This document shows, one piece after another, positions 42,099 to 51,645 of a DNA stretch of 64,000 nucleotides. How positions within the stretch are numbered: the first letter of the stretch is position 1; the number at the start of each line of letters is the position of its first letter. Position numbers and translations under genes: made by a program. This DNA is from Flavobacterium supellecticarium (lineage in GTDB: Bacteria; Bacteroidota; Bacteroidia; Flavobacteriales; Flavobacteriaceae): contig NZ_SSNZ01000003.1 in the NCBI RefSeq assembly GCF_004801375.1, forward strand, positions 214,546-278,545, in the 5' to 3' direction. Under the pieces are notes generated by a model. It saw only the letters and a list, made by a program, of their open reading frames with translations. It was not told the origin of the DNA and did no database searches.

Positions 42099-44516
42099 TT
42101 AATTTTTAAGATATTTTTCAAGGAATTGATCCTGTTCCCATAACAAATGGAAAATATTTTCTTTGGCTACATAACCATGCGATTCTTTCGGTAGGATTAC
42201 CATTCTTGCCGGTGCTCCCAAACCTTTTAATGCCTGGAAATAACGCTCCGTTTGTAACGTAAACGTTCCCGGGTTGTTATCGGCTTCTCCGTGAACCAGT
42301 AAAAGCGGTGTTTTCATTTTTTCGGCATTCATAAACGGAGACATCTCGTTATAAATGTTAGGCACTTCCCAATAGTTACGTTGCTCGCTTTGGAAACCAA
42401 AAGGAGTTAGTGTCCGGTTGTACGCACCACTACGCGCGATACCACAAGCAAATAAGTTGGAATGCGTTAATAAGTTCGCTGTCATAAAAGCACCGTAGGA
42501 ATGTCCGCCAACGGCAACTTTTTTACGGTTGATATACCCTAATTTATCCACGGCATCAATCGCTGCTTCAGCATTGGCTACCAATTGCGGAATAAAAGTA
42601 TCGTTTGGTTCGGTTTTTCCTTCACCAACAATTGGGAAAGCAGCATCATCCAAAATGGCATACCCTCTAGTTACCCAATAGATAAACGATCCGTAGTATG
42701 GGAAGGTAAACTCATTTGGGTTGGACGAACTTTGTCCGGCGCTGTTTTTGTCTTTGTATTCGGTTGGGTAGGCCCAGATTAGTAACGGTAGTTTGTCTTT
42801 TTTAGCCGTACGATCGTAACCCGCAGGTAAGTATAGCGTACCCGATAGTTCCACACCGTCTTTACGTTTGTATTTGATCACTTCTTTATAGACGTTTTTA
42901 ATACTCTCAAACGGGTTGGCAAAATCGGTAACCTGTGTTAACTGATTTTTCTTTTTGATGTTGCGGAAGTAATAGTTCGGGAACTCACTTTTGGACTGAA
43001 TTTGCACCAAAACATCACCTTTTTTGAAATCCTCTATAGAGAAAATGCTCTCCATTTTATCGGTATAAGCCGATTGATACAGACGTTTTGTCTTTAAGGT
43101 TTTGATGTTGAATTCGTCGATAAAAGGAAACTGTCCATTTTTGGTATAACCCGCCCCGATTAAAAAGGCGTTGTCATTTTCCAATGCCAGAACACGTTTT
43201 CCGTAAGCATTTTTAACGGTTTCAAAATTCCCCGGATCGGAATAAATATCCTGTTCGTTTCGATCCCAGATTACTTTTGGTGTTTCCGACGAATTCGACG
43301 GGTTGATCAGATAGGTTTTGGTATTACGTGTGTCATACCAACTGTCGGATACAATCGCGATTTTATCATTACCCCAAATGATATCGCTAAAACGTTGTTG
43401 CGTTTTTACCAAGGGCGTTGGATTGGAAGTAAAAGGCGCCGACCATAAATACAACTGGTCGCGGAATTCCACTTTGTTTTCCGGATTTCCTTCATCCAAT
43501 GCTTCGGCAAAGAAAAGTGTCGCCGGAGCATCGTTTCTCCAGTTCATACTTCTTTTTCCTTTTCGTACGGCCATAAAACCTTTTGGCATGATCTCCGTTA
43601 ACGGAACTTCGTTTACCACTTTGACTTCTTTTCCATTTACATCATAAACGGTAGTTTTTTGCGGAAAACGGTTTAAAGGTACGATATACGAAAACGGCTT
43701 TTGAAGGACAGTTACCAATAGGTAATTTCCGTCCGGTGAAAATGTTTCTCCGGCGTACATATCGGCGGTTTTAAAAAGACTGCTTTTACCATCCAATCCG
43801 ATACGGTATAATTCCGAAGTGGTTATGTTTTCGAAGTTGGCTTCATCGGTTCTGTTTTTTAACAAATCCTGATACGTTCTGTTTTGGGAAACTTTTCCTT
43901 CACTGGTCGATACAATCGGACCGTTGGGTAAGTCTTTTTTAGCATCGATTAAAGCCGGTCTGTTTTTCGGTAACATTTTTACCAAAAGACTTTGCCCGTC
44001 GCGGAACCAATTTACCGGATTTCCAAGATTGGCATTCAAATTGGCATCAGTTAGTTTTGTGGCTTTAGCCGTCGCAATATCCAAAATCCATAATTCCACT
44101 CCGGTGGCAGTGGTATGGGTAAACGTCATTTTTTTCTCATCCGGCGACCACGAAAGGTTGCTGATCTTCGGATTTTGCGGTAAACCTTGTACCTGTATTA
44201 TATTTTTATCTTTAATACGGCGCACTTTAATGTTGTTCATATAAGTTACCGTACTCGAAATATTGGTTACCGGGTTGATACGTAAACCGCCCAGGCGTAG
44301 TTCCTCTTGGTTGAGGTCGTCCAGACTTTTGTAGGTGTTGCGATAGGTGAGTAGCATCCATTCTTTTTTGGTATCCATGATAACGGATGGCGCTCTTTCA
44401 AAATCGGCCAACTGTAAGATACTGGCCGGCGGTTTCTGGTAGGTGATGTTTTCCTGTGCGAATAGCGGAGTAATTCCCAATAGCACAAATAAAACCGATT
44501 TGTACATTAATTTCAT
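42099..44516 (-). CDS. S9-family prolyl oligopeptidase, secreted
   Basis: An 805-residue protein with a signal peptide (cleavage near 'TPLFAQE'). The N-terminal part is a beta-propeller-like domain ('SWSPDEKKMTFTH', 'TFSPDGNYLLVTV'). The C-terminal hydrolase domain has the nucleophile motif 'GGHSYGAFMTANLL' (Ser near residue 671), acid in 'HGEADNNPG' (near 743) and His in 'ESHGY' (near 779). Such S9 peptidases degrade short peptides in the periplasm. It has a terminator at its 3' end and is divergent from fabH. Confidence 0.9.
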   Translation of the reverse strand: MKLMYKSVLFVLLGITPLFAQENITYQKPPASILQLADFERAPSVIMDTKKEWMLLTYRNTYKSLDDLNQEELRLGGLRINPVTNISSTVTYMNNIKVRRIKDKNIIQVQGLPQNPKISNLSWSPDEKKMTFTHTTATGVELWILDIATAKATKLTDANLNANLGNPVNWFRDGQSLLVKMLPKNRPALIDAKKDLPNGPIVSTSEGKVSQNRTYQDLLKNRTDEANFENITTSELYRIGLDGKSSLFKTADMYAGETFSPDGNYLLVTVLQKPFSYIVPLNRFPQKTTVYDVNGKEVKVVNEVPLTEIMPKGFMAVRKGKRSMNWRNDAPATLFFAEALDEGNPENKVEFRDQLYLWSAPFTSNPTPLVKTQQRFSDIIWGNDKIAIVSDSWYDTRNTKTYLINPSNSSETPKVIWDRNEQDIYSDPGNFETVKNAYGKRVLALENDNAFLIGAGYTKNGQFPFIDEFNIKTLKTKRLYQSAYTDKMESIFSIEDFKKGDVLVQIQSKSEFPNYYFRNIKKKNQLTQVTDFANPFESIKNVYKEVIKYKRKDGVELSGTLYLPAGYDRTAKKDKLPLLIWAYPTEYKDKNSAGQSSSNPNEFTFPYYGSFIYWVTRGYAILDDAAFPIVGEGKTEPNDTFIPQLVANAEAAIDAVDKLGYINRKKVAVGGHSYGAFMTANLLTHSNLFACGIARSGAYNRTLTPFGFQSEQRNYWEVPNIYNEMSPFMNAEKMKTPLLLVHGEADNNPGTFTLQTERYFQALKGLGAPARMVILPKESHGYVAKENIFHLLWEQDQFLEKYLKN

Positions 44517-44700
44517 ATTCGTGTTACGATTAATAGTGATTTATAGCTTACGAAGATTTCGTATAAAGGATAGGTCTACGATAGCCGACTCTTGTTACAA
44601 AAGTGAGGTAAGTTTTATGAAAAAAGAAGGTTGTTTGTGCTAACGGTCTGAGATTGTGTAAAAAATAAAAGGATAAGGTGACATGTTTTTTTATAATTTG

Positions 44701-44708
44701 TAAATTTG
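44701..44708 (+). promoter_or_regulatory. -7 element (TAAATTTG) for fabH
   Basis: An exact TAnnTTTG match 30 bases before the fabH ATG; the -33 element is not clear. Confidence 0.5.
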
Positions 44709-44738
44709 CATCCCTGTTTTTAATAAAAAAATAAAAAA

Positions 44739-45746
44739 ATGTATCAGTCAAGAATTTCAGGATTAGGCTATTACGTTCCCGATAATGTGGTAACGAATGA
44801 CGATTTGTCAAAAATTATGGATACCAACGATGAGTGGATCCAGGAGCGAACCGGTATTCAGGAGCGACGCCATGTAATTAGAGGAGAAGATACCACCACA
44901 ACGATGGGCGTTAAAGCTGCTAAAATTGCAATCGAACGTTCCGGTGTGGCGAAAGAAGATATTGATTTTGTAGTTTTTGCAACCTTAAGTCCGGATTATT
45001 ATTTTCCGGGACCGGGTGTTGCTGTGCAAAGAGATCTGGGATTGCGTACGGTGGGTGCTTTGGATGTACGGAATCAGTGTTCCGGATTTGTATATGCACT
45101 TTCGGTAGCCGATCAGTTTATCAAAACCGGTATGTATAAAAATATATTGATTATTGGTTCTGAAGTACATTCTACCGGATTGGACATGACCACCAGAGGT
45201 CGCGGTGTTTCGGTGATTTTTGGTGATGGTGCCGGAGCGGCGGTTTTAAGCCGAAGCGAAACGCCGGGTAAAGGTGTATTGTCTACGCATTTGCATTCCG
45301 AAGGGGAACATGCCGACGAATTGGTGTTAAAAGCGCCGGGAATGGGACAACGTTGGGTAACGGATATTTTGGCGGATAATGATCCGAATGACGAAAGTTA
45401 CTATCCGTATATGAATGGACAATTTGTGTTTAAAAATGCAGTGGTTCGTTTTAGCGAAGTGATCATGGAAGGATTACAGGCCAACAACCTACAGGTAGCC
45501 GATATCGATATGTTGATTCCGCATCAGGCGAATCTGAGAATTTCACAGTTTATTCAACAAAAATTCAAACTGACCGATGATCAGGTTCATAACAATATCC
45601 AGAAATATGGAAATACTACCGCTGCATCGATTCCGATCGCTTTAACCGAAGCCTGGGAACAAGGGAAAATCAAAGACGGTGATACGGTAGTATTGGCAGC
45701 TTTCGGTAGTGGATTTACCTGGGCAAGTGCGATTATTAAGTGGTAA
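44739..45746 (+). CDS. fabH: 3-oxoacyl-ACP synthase III
   Basis: A 335-residue thiolase-fold enzyme that condenses acetyl- or branched-acyl-CoA with malonyl-ACP to start fatty acid synthesis. The catalytic Cys lies in 'VRNQCSGFVYALS' (about residue 113), with His in 'IPHQANLRI' (about 258) and Asn in 'KYGNTTAASIP' (about 288). In Bacteroidota FabH often prefers branched primers. This copy stands alone rather than in a plsX-fabH operon, so a second FabH may exist elsewhere. Confidence 0.92.
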   Translation: MYQSRISGLGYYVPDNVVTNDDLSKIMDTNDEWIQERTGIQERRHVIRGEDTTTTMGVKAAKIAIERSGVAKEDIDFVVFATLSPDYYFPGPGVAVQRDLGLRTVGALDVRNQCSGFVYALSVADQFIKTGMYKNILIIGSEVHSTGLDMTTRGRGVSVIFGDGAGAAVLSRSETPGKGVLSTHLHSEGEHADELVLKAPGMGQRWVTDILADNDPNDESYYPYMNGQFVFKNAVVRFSEVIMEGLQANNLQVADIDMLIPHQANLRISQFIQQKFKLTDDQVHNNIQKYGNTTAASIPIALTEAWEQGKIKDGDTVVLAAFGSGFTWASAIIKW

Positions 45747-45902
45747 TTACCAATAATTACATTTTCCGGTTTTAGTATTATAATATGCCAGAAGCACGGC
45801 TATAATGATAATCACTGGCATAATATATTGTTTTGTAAACAACATATATCCAACGCAAACTAAAACCATAATCAGGGTTAGAATTGCTTTAAGTAGTTTC
45901 AT
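45747..45902 (-). CDS. Small membrane protein, candidate immunity/transport partner of the bacteriocin-like gene
   Basis: A 51-residue frame read directly from the minus strand, too short for usual ORF cut-offs. ATG is at 45900-45902 and TAA at 45747-45749. Two hydrophobic helices, 'AILTLIMVLVCVGYMLF' and 'VIIIIAVLLAYY', are separated by 'TKQYIMP', and the tail 'NTKTGKCNYW' is polar. It lies 64 bases downstream of the double-glycine precursor gene on the same strand, behind a hairpin. Small two-helix proteins next to bacteriocin genes are often immunity proteins; here that is inference from position and shape. Confidence 0.6.
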   Translation of the reverse strand: MKLLKAILTLIMVLVCVGYMLFTKQYIMPVIIIIAVLLAYYNTKTGKCNYW

Positions 45903-45925
45903 AATCGGATAAAATTAAAATTGAC

Positions 45926-45959
45926 TAGAGCGGTTAAATAGTAACCGCTCTATTTTTTT
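45926..45959. terminator. Hairpin between bacteriocin-like gene and its downstream partner
   Basis: TAGAGCGGTTA and TAACCGCTCTA form an 11-bp stem with a 5-base loop. The T-run (ATTTTTTT) is on the plus strand; on the minus strand the following sequence is only moderately T-rich, so on that strand it may be a partial terminator or an mRNA-processing site between the two small genes. Confidence 0.65.
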
Positions 45960-45966
45960 AACAGTA

Positions 45967-46173
45967 TTATAGTTGCCCGTGACATGCCCCTAAATTATTG
46001 CCTACTTCCCAGATAAAACCTGCAAAACCAAATGCTAAAGTTATAGGTCCGCCAGCTGCAGAAAGCAAGAGACCACCTGATGCGATTCCTGCACCAATTA
46101 ACGCATTTTTACAATCGTGGTTTAAGTGTCCTCCACTTATCATTTTCATTTCAGATAGTGTTAATTCTTTCAT
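45967..46173 (-). CDS. Double-glycine-leader bacteriocin-like peptide precursor
   Basis: A 68-residue peptide with the leader 'MKELTLSEMKMISGG', the classical 15-residue double-glycine leader cut by C39-type peptidases. The remaining 53 residues are small and hydrophobic, rich in Gly and Ala: 'NALIGAGIASGGLLLSAAGG' and 'PITLAFGFAGFIWEVG', with GxxxG-type spacing typical of class IIb bacteriocins. Cys21 and Cys64 could form a disulfide. The mature region has few charges and would insert in membranes. No C39 transporter is nearby in the window. A small membrane protein gene lies downstream. Confidence 0.75.
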   Translation of the reverse strand: MKELTLSEMKMISGGHLNHDCKNALIGAGIASGGLLLSAAGGPITLAFGFAGFIWEVGNNLGACHGQL

Positions 46174-46408
46174 GGTACGTGTTTTAAGATTTTCGTTTGT
46201 ATAGAAGTTACAAAATAAAGTGATTACCTACTGCTATTACGATTGTTTTGACCTTTCATGTTTGATGAATGTCCAGGTAAAAGAGCACTAAAGGAATAAG
46301 AGAAGCGCTAATCCTGGAATATAATAAATGTATATTTTGTATTTCTGTGAAAAATAGTGTAAATTATACAACGGTTTCGAACAATGTTTCACTTAACACG
46401 ATTGTACA

Positions 46409-47077
46409 ATGAAGCACAAGACCATTTATAACAAAGGCCAGGCGCAGCTTTTTAAAAATAAATATCTGGAGATGCTCACCAAAACGCATCCGGCCGTAAT
46501 TTGGGGTATGTATATCCCGATAGTAGCAGGATTATTGTTTATCGCAAATCATCGGTATCATATAGAAGTTCGGAATGTCATTTTCCTTTTTTTCGGGGGA
46601 ATGCTGTTCTGGACTTTTTTTGAATATATCGCACACCGGTTCGTGTTTCATTTTATTTCCGATAATCCGCGGTTGAAACGGATTTCCTATGTGTTACACG
46701 GCAATCATCACGAATATCCGCGCGATCGGGAACGGCTGTTTATGCCTCCGGTGCCTAGTCTGATTCTGGCTACGGCGCTGTTCCTTTTGCATTATCTTTT
46801 TTTATGGGATTATACCTGGGCTTTTTTTCCGGGGTTTATGTTTGGCTATTTGCTATATGCATCGATGCATTATGCGATTCACGCTTATGCACCGCCTTTT
46901 AAGTTTATGAAACCGCTATGGCGCAATCACCATTTGCATCATTATAAAGAGGAGCATTTGGGTTTTGGTGTGAGTAATACGTTTTGGGATCGCCTTTTCG
47001 GAACCATGTTTGATCTGACAAAAAATGCCGAGGATCCGGAAAAAACAAAAGCGCTGCAATTTGAGAAGAAAAAATAG
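46409..47077 (+). CDS. Fatty acid hydroxylase/sterol desaturase-superfamily protein
   Basis: A 222-residue inner-membrane di-iron protein with four histidine-rich boxes: 'AHRFVFHF' (about residues 75-82), 'HGNHHEYP' (about 97-104), 'HYAIHAYAP' (about 151-159) and 'NHHLHHYKEEHLG' (about 171-183). Helices lie around these boxes. The pattern and size match fatty acid 2-hydroxylase-like enzymes, which would 2-hydroxylate sphingolipid- or lipid A-type acyl chains; sphingolipids occur in many Bacteroidota. The exact substrate is unknown. Confidence 0.87.
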   Translation: MKHKTIYNKGQAQLFKNKYLEMLTKTHPAVIWGMYIPIVAGLLFIANHRYHIEVRNVIFLFFGGMLFWTFFEYIAHRFVFHFISDNPRLKRISYVLHGNHHEYPRDRERLFMPPVPSLILATALFLLHYLFLWDYTWAFFPGFMFGYLLYASMHYAIHAYAPPFKFMKPLWRNHHLHHYKEEHLGFGVSNTFWDRLFGTMFDLTKNAEDPEKTKALQFEKKK

Positions 47078-47085
47078 AATGAAAA

Positions 47086-47108
47086 AACCCCGGATATACT
47101 CCGGGGTT
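47086..47108. terminator. Terminator between fatty acid hydroxylase and TonB-type receptor
   Basis: AACCCCGGA/TCCGGGGTT 9-bp stem with a 5-base loop between convergent genes; the T-run after it is short. Confidence 0.65.
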
Positions 47109-47149
47109 CCTCAAACAAATTATAATAAAAATCTAAAACTCTTGGAGTA

Positions 47150-49540
47150 TTAGAACATACCACCACTACTTTGTTTGGTGTTGTCCTCACGTTGTTTACG
47201 CTGTAAAGCTCTGTTTTTTCCGCCACCGAACATATAATTAAATCCTACGAACAATGACTGACTTTCCCAACGGAATTCTCCTTCACCCGGATAAGGGTTC
47301 TGACTTTCGAATCCGTATTTCATGGTTTTAAAGATATCGTTGAAACGGATGCTCAAAGAGGCTTTGTTTGCCCAGAAGCTATAACGGGTTCCCGCGTCAA
47401 TTTTATACATGGCTTTGCTGTTTGCCTGAACACCATCTACCGGTCCTCTATAGAATCCGAATAAAGAAAAACGCAGACTTTTTGAAGCTTTAAAGTTGTT
47501 GTTTAAACGGGCATTAAAAGCTGCCGCATCAATCTGTTTTAAAGTATAATCGAAATCTCCGGTTACGTCATTTTTAATGGCGACAACACCTTTCTGGCGA
47601 ATGTTTGAGAAGTCAACACTTGGCTGAACATCCCACCATGAATTGAATTTATAGTTGGCTGAAACCTCAAAACCATACGCTAAGTTTTTATCAAAGTTGG
47701 TATAACTCATGATGATTTTTTTGGTACTTGGGTCAGCATTTGGATCCGGATAGAATGTACGGGTAATCTCATCGTGAATATCACGGTAATATACTCCGGC
47801 TGTTACCGAACCGTTTTTCAGCATTCGGGTATAGTTTACTTCTACCGAGTTGGTAAATTGAGGAACCAATTCCGGGTTACCAACGGACGTTACTCTTGGT
47901 GTACTGAATTCACGGATTGGCTTGGTTTGTTCTACACTCGGACGATCCACTCTACGGCTCATACTAATCTGGAATTGGTTTTTCTCAGTTGGTGTATACG
48001 TAAGGTAAGCCGATGGATAAACGGTAATATAGTCGTTTTTAAACGGTGCATTTTGTCCGTTTTGGAAATAATCCGCCTGAACTTTATAACTCTCTAAACG
48101 CGCACCTAACTGGTAGCTGAATTTTTTAAACTTCTGACCGAAAGTAGTGTAGAAGGAATAAATATCCACATCATAATTAAAGTTCGCATTTGGTGTGTTT
48201 AAACGGGACGTTAGGTAATTATTGTCCGTACGCATTAAACGCGCTTCAGCTCCCATTTCCAAAGTCGATTTCTCGTTTAACGGGTTTACATAATCCACGT
48301 TGATAATCGTACTGTTACGGTTGTCTTTTACATAATCGGCATAGGGATTTAAACCACCACCCATTGGGTTAAAAGAGGCATCTTGATTACTTTTGGTATG
48401 ATTGTAGTTCGCTTCCACATCCAAAGTATGGCCTTCTTTTCCAAACAGGTGTTTGTAAGCCAGGTTGTAGGTGCTGTTTACGTTATCAGTGTCGTAAATG
48501 TCCTTTTGTGTGATGTTATTGGCTGCGTTCGGGAAAAACAGATCCGTACGAACATTTCCTAAACCGCTTGTAAAGCTTTGATTGGTATAGGCTGAAATGG
48601 TATTTTTATCGTTGATGTAAAAATCCATTCCCGCTTTAAACATATGTGTTTTGTTGTCGTTACTGATGTCAAAAAGTTGTAGGGAATTGTCATCAAATTG
48701 TTTGATTTCACCTTCGTTTAAGCGTTCTCCCAAAGTGTTACCGTAGGTTCCGAAAAAGTTCACTTTCCCGCTGCGGTAGTTCATGTCCAACGTATTGTTG
48801 TACTTCGGTACGTCACCAAATGTGATACCGGTATTAAAGTTTCCGTTAAAACCATTGTTGGAATTTTTGTGCAATACGATATTAATAATACCGGACATTC
48901 CTTCCGGATTGTATTTTGCCGATGGATTAGTGATCAACTCAATTTTTTTAATTGAAGTCGACGGAATTTGCTTTAATAACTGAGAAGCATCCATATTGGT
49001 TGGTTTTCCATCAACCAATATACGTACGTTTTCGTTTCCGCGTAGGGAAATTTTTCCGTCCTGATCTACGTTTACCGATGGGATATTGTTCATAATATCG
49101 GACGCTGTTGCACCGGCAGTGGTAAGGTCACGACCTACGTTTACGACTTTTCGGTCGATTTTTTGTTCGATGGTAGAGCGTTCGGCTACTACGGTAACGC
49201 CTTCCAGTTGTTTGGCTTCCGGTTCAAAGGCAATAGTACCCAATGCAACGGCTTTGTTTTCCGGTGTAATGATTATTGATCGTGTCAGGGTTTTATAACC
49301 CATATACTGAATTTCCAAAACATATGATTTTGGTGCCAGTCCGCCAATAGTGAACGAACCGTTGTCTTCTGTAATACCTCCGGTAACCACTTTATTGTTT
49401 TCTTTAATGGCAATGGTGGCATATGATATCGGTTCTTTAGAAGCCTTATCAACCACCTTACCCGTGACAGATCCCTGAGTTTGGGCGTAAAGATTACCGA
49501 TAGCGGCAAGCATACAGATTAAGAATAGTTTTAGTTTCAT
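47150..49540 (-). CDS. TonB-dependent receptor-like outer-membrane beta-barrel protein
   Basis: A 796-residue protein starting at the ATG at 49538-49540; an upstream ATG adds 14 residues and lies within the promoter. A signal peptide (cleavage near 'NLYAQT') precedes a CarboxypepD_reg-like domain ('GSVTGKVVDKASKEPISYAT', about residues 23-42), a plug domain ('ASDIMNNIPSVNVDQDGKIS', about 145-165) and a large beta-barrel ending in 'FVGFNYMFGGGKNRA'. This is the 'outer membrane beta-barrel family' of Bacteroidota. The cargo is unknown and no SusD partner is next to it, so a protein- or metal-linked role is as likely as sugar uptake. Confidence 0.87.
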   Translation of the reverse strand: MKLKLFLICMLAAIGNLYAQTQGSVTGKVVDKASKEPISYATIAIKENNKVVTGGITEDNGSFTIGGLAPKSYVLEIQYMGYKTLTRSIIITPENKAVALGTIAFEPEAKQLEGVTVVAERSTIEQKIDRKVVNVGRDLTTAGATASDIMNNIPSVNVDQDGKISLRGNENVRILVDGKPTNMDASQLLKQIPSTSIKKIELITNPSAKYNPEGMSGIINIVLHKNSNNGFNGNFNTGITFGDVPKYNNTLDMNYRSGKVNFFGTYGNTLGERLNEGEIKQFDDNSLQLFDISNDNKTHMFKAGMDFYINDKNTISAYTNQSFTSGLGNVRTDLFFPNAANNITQKDIYDTDNVNSTYNLAYKHLFGKEGHTLDVEANYNHTKSNQDASFNPMGGGLNPYADYVKDNRNSTIINVDYVNPLNEKSTLEMGAEARLMRTDNNYLTSRLNTPNANFNYDVDIYSFYTTFGQKFKKFSYQLGARLESYKVQADYFQNGQNAPFKNDYITVYPSAYLTYTPTEKNQFQISMSRRVDRPSVEQTKPIREFSTPRVTSVGNPELVPQFTNSVEVNYTRMLKNGSVTAGVYYRDIHDEITRTFYPDPNADPSTKKIIMSYTNFDKNLAYGFEVSANYKFNSWWDVQPSVDFSNIRQKGVVAIKNDVTGDFDYTLKQIDAAAFNARLNNNFKASKSLRFSLFGFYRGPVDGVQANSKAMYKIDAGTRYSFWANKASLSIRFNDIFKTMKYGFESQNPYPGEGEFRWESQSLFVGFNYMFGGGKNRALQRKQREDNTKQSSGGMF

Positions 49541-49579
49541 GTTTGATTGTTTTTCTAATTGATGATTATTTCCCGGATG

Positions 49580-49587
49580 CAAATGTA
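49580..49587 (-). promoter_or_regulatory. -7 element (TACATTTG) for the TonB-type receptor gene
   Basis: An exact TAnnTTTG match on the minus strand, placing transcription start near 49573, downstream of the ATG at 49582. It supports the start codon at 49540. The -33 element is unclear. Confidence 0.55.
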
Positions 49588-49810
49588 TAGTAATATTCCA
49601 GTTGTTTGTATAACAAAGTACTATTTATAACAGGTTTAAATAGGAATTCCTACAAAACCCGGAAATGGATACAATGAATAGACAGAAAAAAGGGGGTTTT
49701 GTTACAAAAAAAACGTAAAAAATATGCAAATTAGTGAAGGGAAATGTAAAGACTTGAAAATCAATAGTTATTTTTGTTATTTTCAAATTTACAAATTACT
49801 GAATTAAACG

Positions 49811-49818
49811 TATCTTTG
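49811..49818 (+). promoter_or_regulatory. -7 element (TATCTTTG) for argS
   Basis: An exact TAnnTTTG match 22 bases before the argS start codon. The -33 element is not clear. Confidence 0.55.
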
Positions 49819-49840
49819 CACGCTTAAAAATAAAATCACC

Positions 49841-51616
49841 ATGACATTATCACAAATTCTTACGCCTCCTATACAAAAAGCGATACAGGTATTATTTGAT
49901 GTTACACTCGAAAAAGTTGAATTTCAGGTAACACGCAGGGAGTTTGAAGGCGATATTACAATGGTAATTTTTCCGCTTTTAAAACTGATAAAAAGTAATC
50001 CGGTTGAACTGGGAACAAAAATAGGACAATATCTGGTAGATAATACCGAAGAGGTCGTGCGATTCAATGTGGTTTCAGGATTCCTGAATATCGTGATTGA
50101 CGATGTTTACTATCTGAATTTTTTCAACACTATAAAAAATGAGGCGCAGTATGGTTTCTGCTCGCCAAAAGAAGGCGATAAGGCCATAATGGTAGAATAT
50201 TCATCGCCCAATACAAACAAACCGTTGCATTTAGGGCACGTTCGTAATAACCTGTTAGGCTATTCGGTTGCCGAAATCCTAAAAGCAGCCGGTAAAAAAG
50301 TGTACAAAACACAAATCATCAACGATAGAGGAATTCATATCTGTAAGTCGATGTTGGCCTGGCAAAAATTTGGACAGGATCAGACGCCGGAAAGTACCGG
50401 ATTAAAAGGCGACAAACTGGTAGGAAATTTTTATGTGACGTTTGATAAAGAGTACAAACAACAGATTGCAGCGTTAATGAGCGAAGGCAAAACGGAAGAA
50501 GAAGCCAAAAAACAGGCTCCGATCATTCTGGAAGCTCAGGATATGCTACGCAAATGGGAAGCTGGCGATGCGGAAGTTGTAGCACTTTGGGAAAAAATGA
50601 ACCAATGGGTATATGACGGATTTGCTGTGACCTACAAAAATCTGGGCGTTAATTTTGATAAAGAATATTTTGAAAGCAATACGTACCTGCTAGGAAAAGA
50701 TGTGGTACAAATGGGACTGGAAAAAGGCGTTTTCTATAAAAAAGAAGACGGATCGGTTTGGATCGATCTTACCGCCGACGGACTGGATGAAAAACTGGTG
50801 TTGCGTTCGGATGGTACGGCTGTTTATATGACACAGGATATCGGAACCGCGATTCAGCGTGTAAAAGATTTCCCGGATGTAGGTGGAATGGTATACACGG
50901 TAGGAAACGAACAGGATTACCACTTTAAAGTATTATTCCTGATCCTGAAAAAATTAGGCTTTGATTGGGCTGAAAGTCTGTATCATTTGTCCTATGGAAT
51001 GGTTGAATTGCCTTCCGGAAAAATGAAATCCCGTGAAGGAACGGTTGTGGATGCCGATGATTTAATGGAGGAAATGACCGCAACGGCACAATCCATTTCG
51101 GAAGAATTAGGAAAACTGGACGGTTATTCCGATGCCGAAAAAGCAGCACTTTATAAAATAATTGGAATGGGTGCGTTAAAATACTTTATGCTAAAAGTGG
51201 ATCCGAAAAAGAGCATGTTGTTTAATCCGAAAGAATCCGTAGATTTTGCCGGAAATACAGGACCTTTTATTCAGTATACCTATGCCCGTATTCAATCCAT
51301 TTTAAGAAAAGCAACTTTTAGTCTGGACGAAATTGTAAGTGTTGAATTACACGAAAAAGAAAAAGAACTTATAAAACAGATCGCGTTATATCCGGAAGTA
51401 ATTCAAAATGCGGCTTCGCATCATAGTCCGGCGTTAATCGCAAATTATATCTATGATCTGGTAAGAGAGTACAATTCGTTTTACCAATCGGTTTTAATTC
51501 TTGGAGAAGAAGACAACCAGAAAAAAGTATTCCGGGTACAGTTATCTGAAAAAGTAGGACAAATCATCGAATCGGCATTCAAACTTCTGGGTATTCAGGT
51601 GCCGGAACGAATGTAA
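49841..51616 (+). CDS. argS: Arginyl-tRNA synthetase
   Basis: A 591-residue class I aminoacyl-tRNA synthetase charging tRNA-Arg. An N-terminal domain (residues 1-115) precedes the HIGH motif in 'NKPLHLGHVRNN' (about residues 126-137). The 'SGKMKSREGTVVDADDLM' stretch (about 391-408) replaces a canonical KMSKS and is typical of ArgS. The C-terminal anticodon-binding domain contains 'QYTYARIQSILRKATF'. Length fits. It heads a run with the SGNH and MBOAT genes, which may share its transcript. Confidence 0.94.
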   Translation: MTLSQILTPPIQKAIQVLFDVTLEKVEFQVTRREFEGDITMVIFPLLKLIKSNPVELGTKIGQYLVDNTEEVVRFNVVSGFLNIVIDDVYYLNFFNTIKNEAQYGFCSPKEGDKAIMVEYSSPNTNKPLHLGHVRNNLLGYSVAEILKAAGKKVYKTQIINDRGIHICKSMLAWQKFGQDQTPESTGLKGDKLVGNFYVTFDKEYKQQIAALMSEGKTEEEAKKQAPIILEAQDMLRKWEAGDAEVVALWEKMNQWVYDGFAVTYKNLGVNFDKEYFESNTYLLGKDVVQMGLEKGVFYKKEDGSVWIDLTADGLDEKLVLRSDGTAVYMTQDIGTAIQRVKDFPDVGGMVYTVGNEQDYHFKVLFLILKKLGFDWAESLYHLSYGMVELPSGKMKSREGTVVDADDLMEEMTATAQSISEELGKLDGYSDAEKAALYKIIGMGALKYFMLKVDPKKSMLFNPKESVDFAGNTGPFIQYTYARIQSILRKATFSLDEIVSVELHEKEKELIKQIALYPEVIQNAASHHSPALIANYIYDLVREYNSFYQSVLILGEEDNQKKVFRVQLSEKVGQIIESAFKLLGIQVPERM

Positions 51617-51645
51617 TTCAGGATCAACGATTAAATAATAAGACG

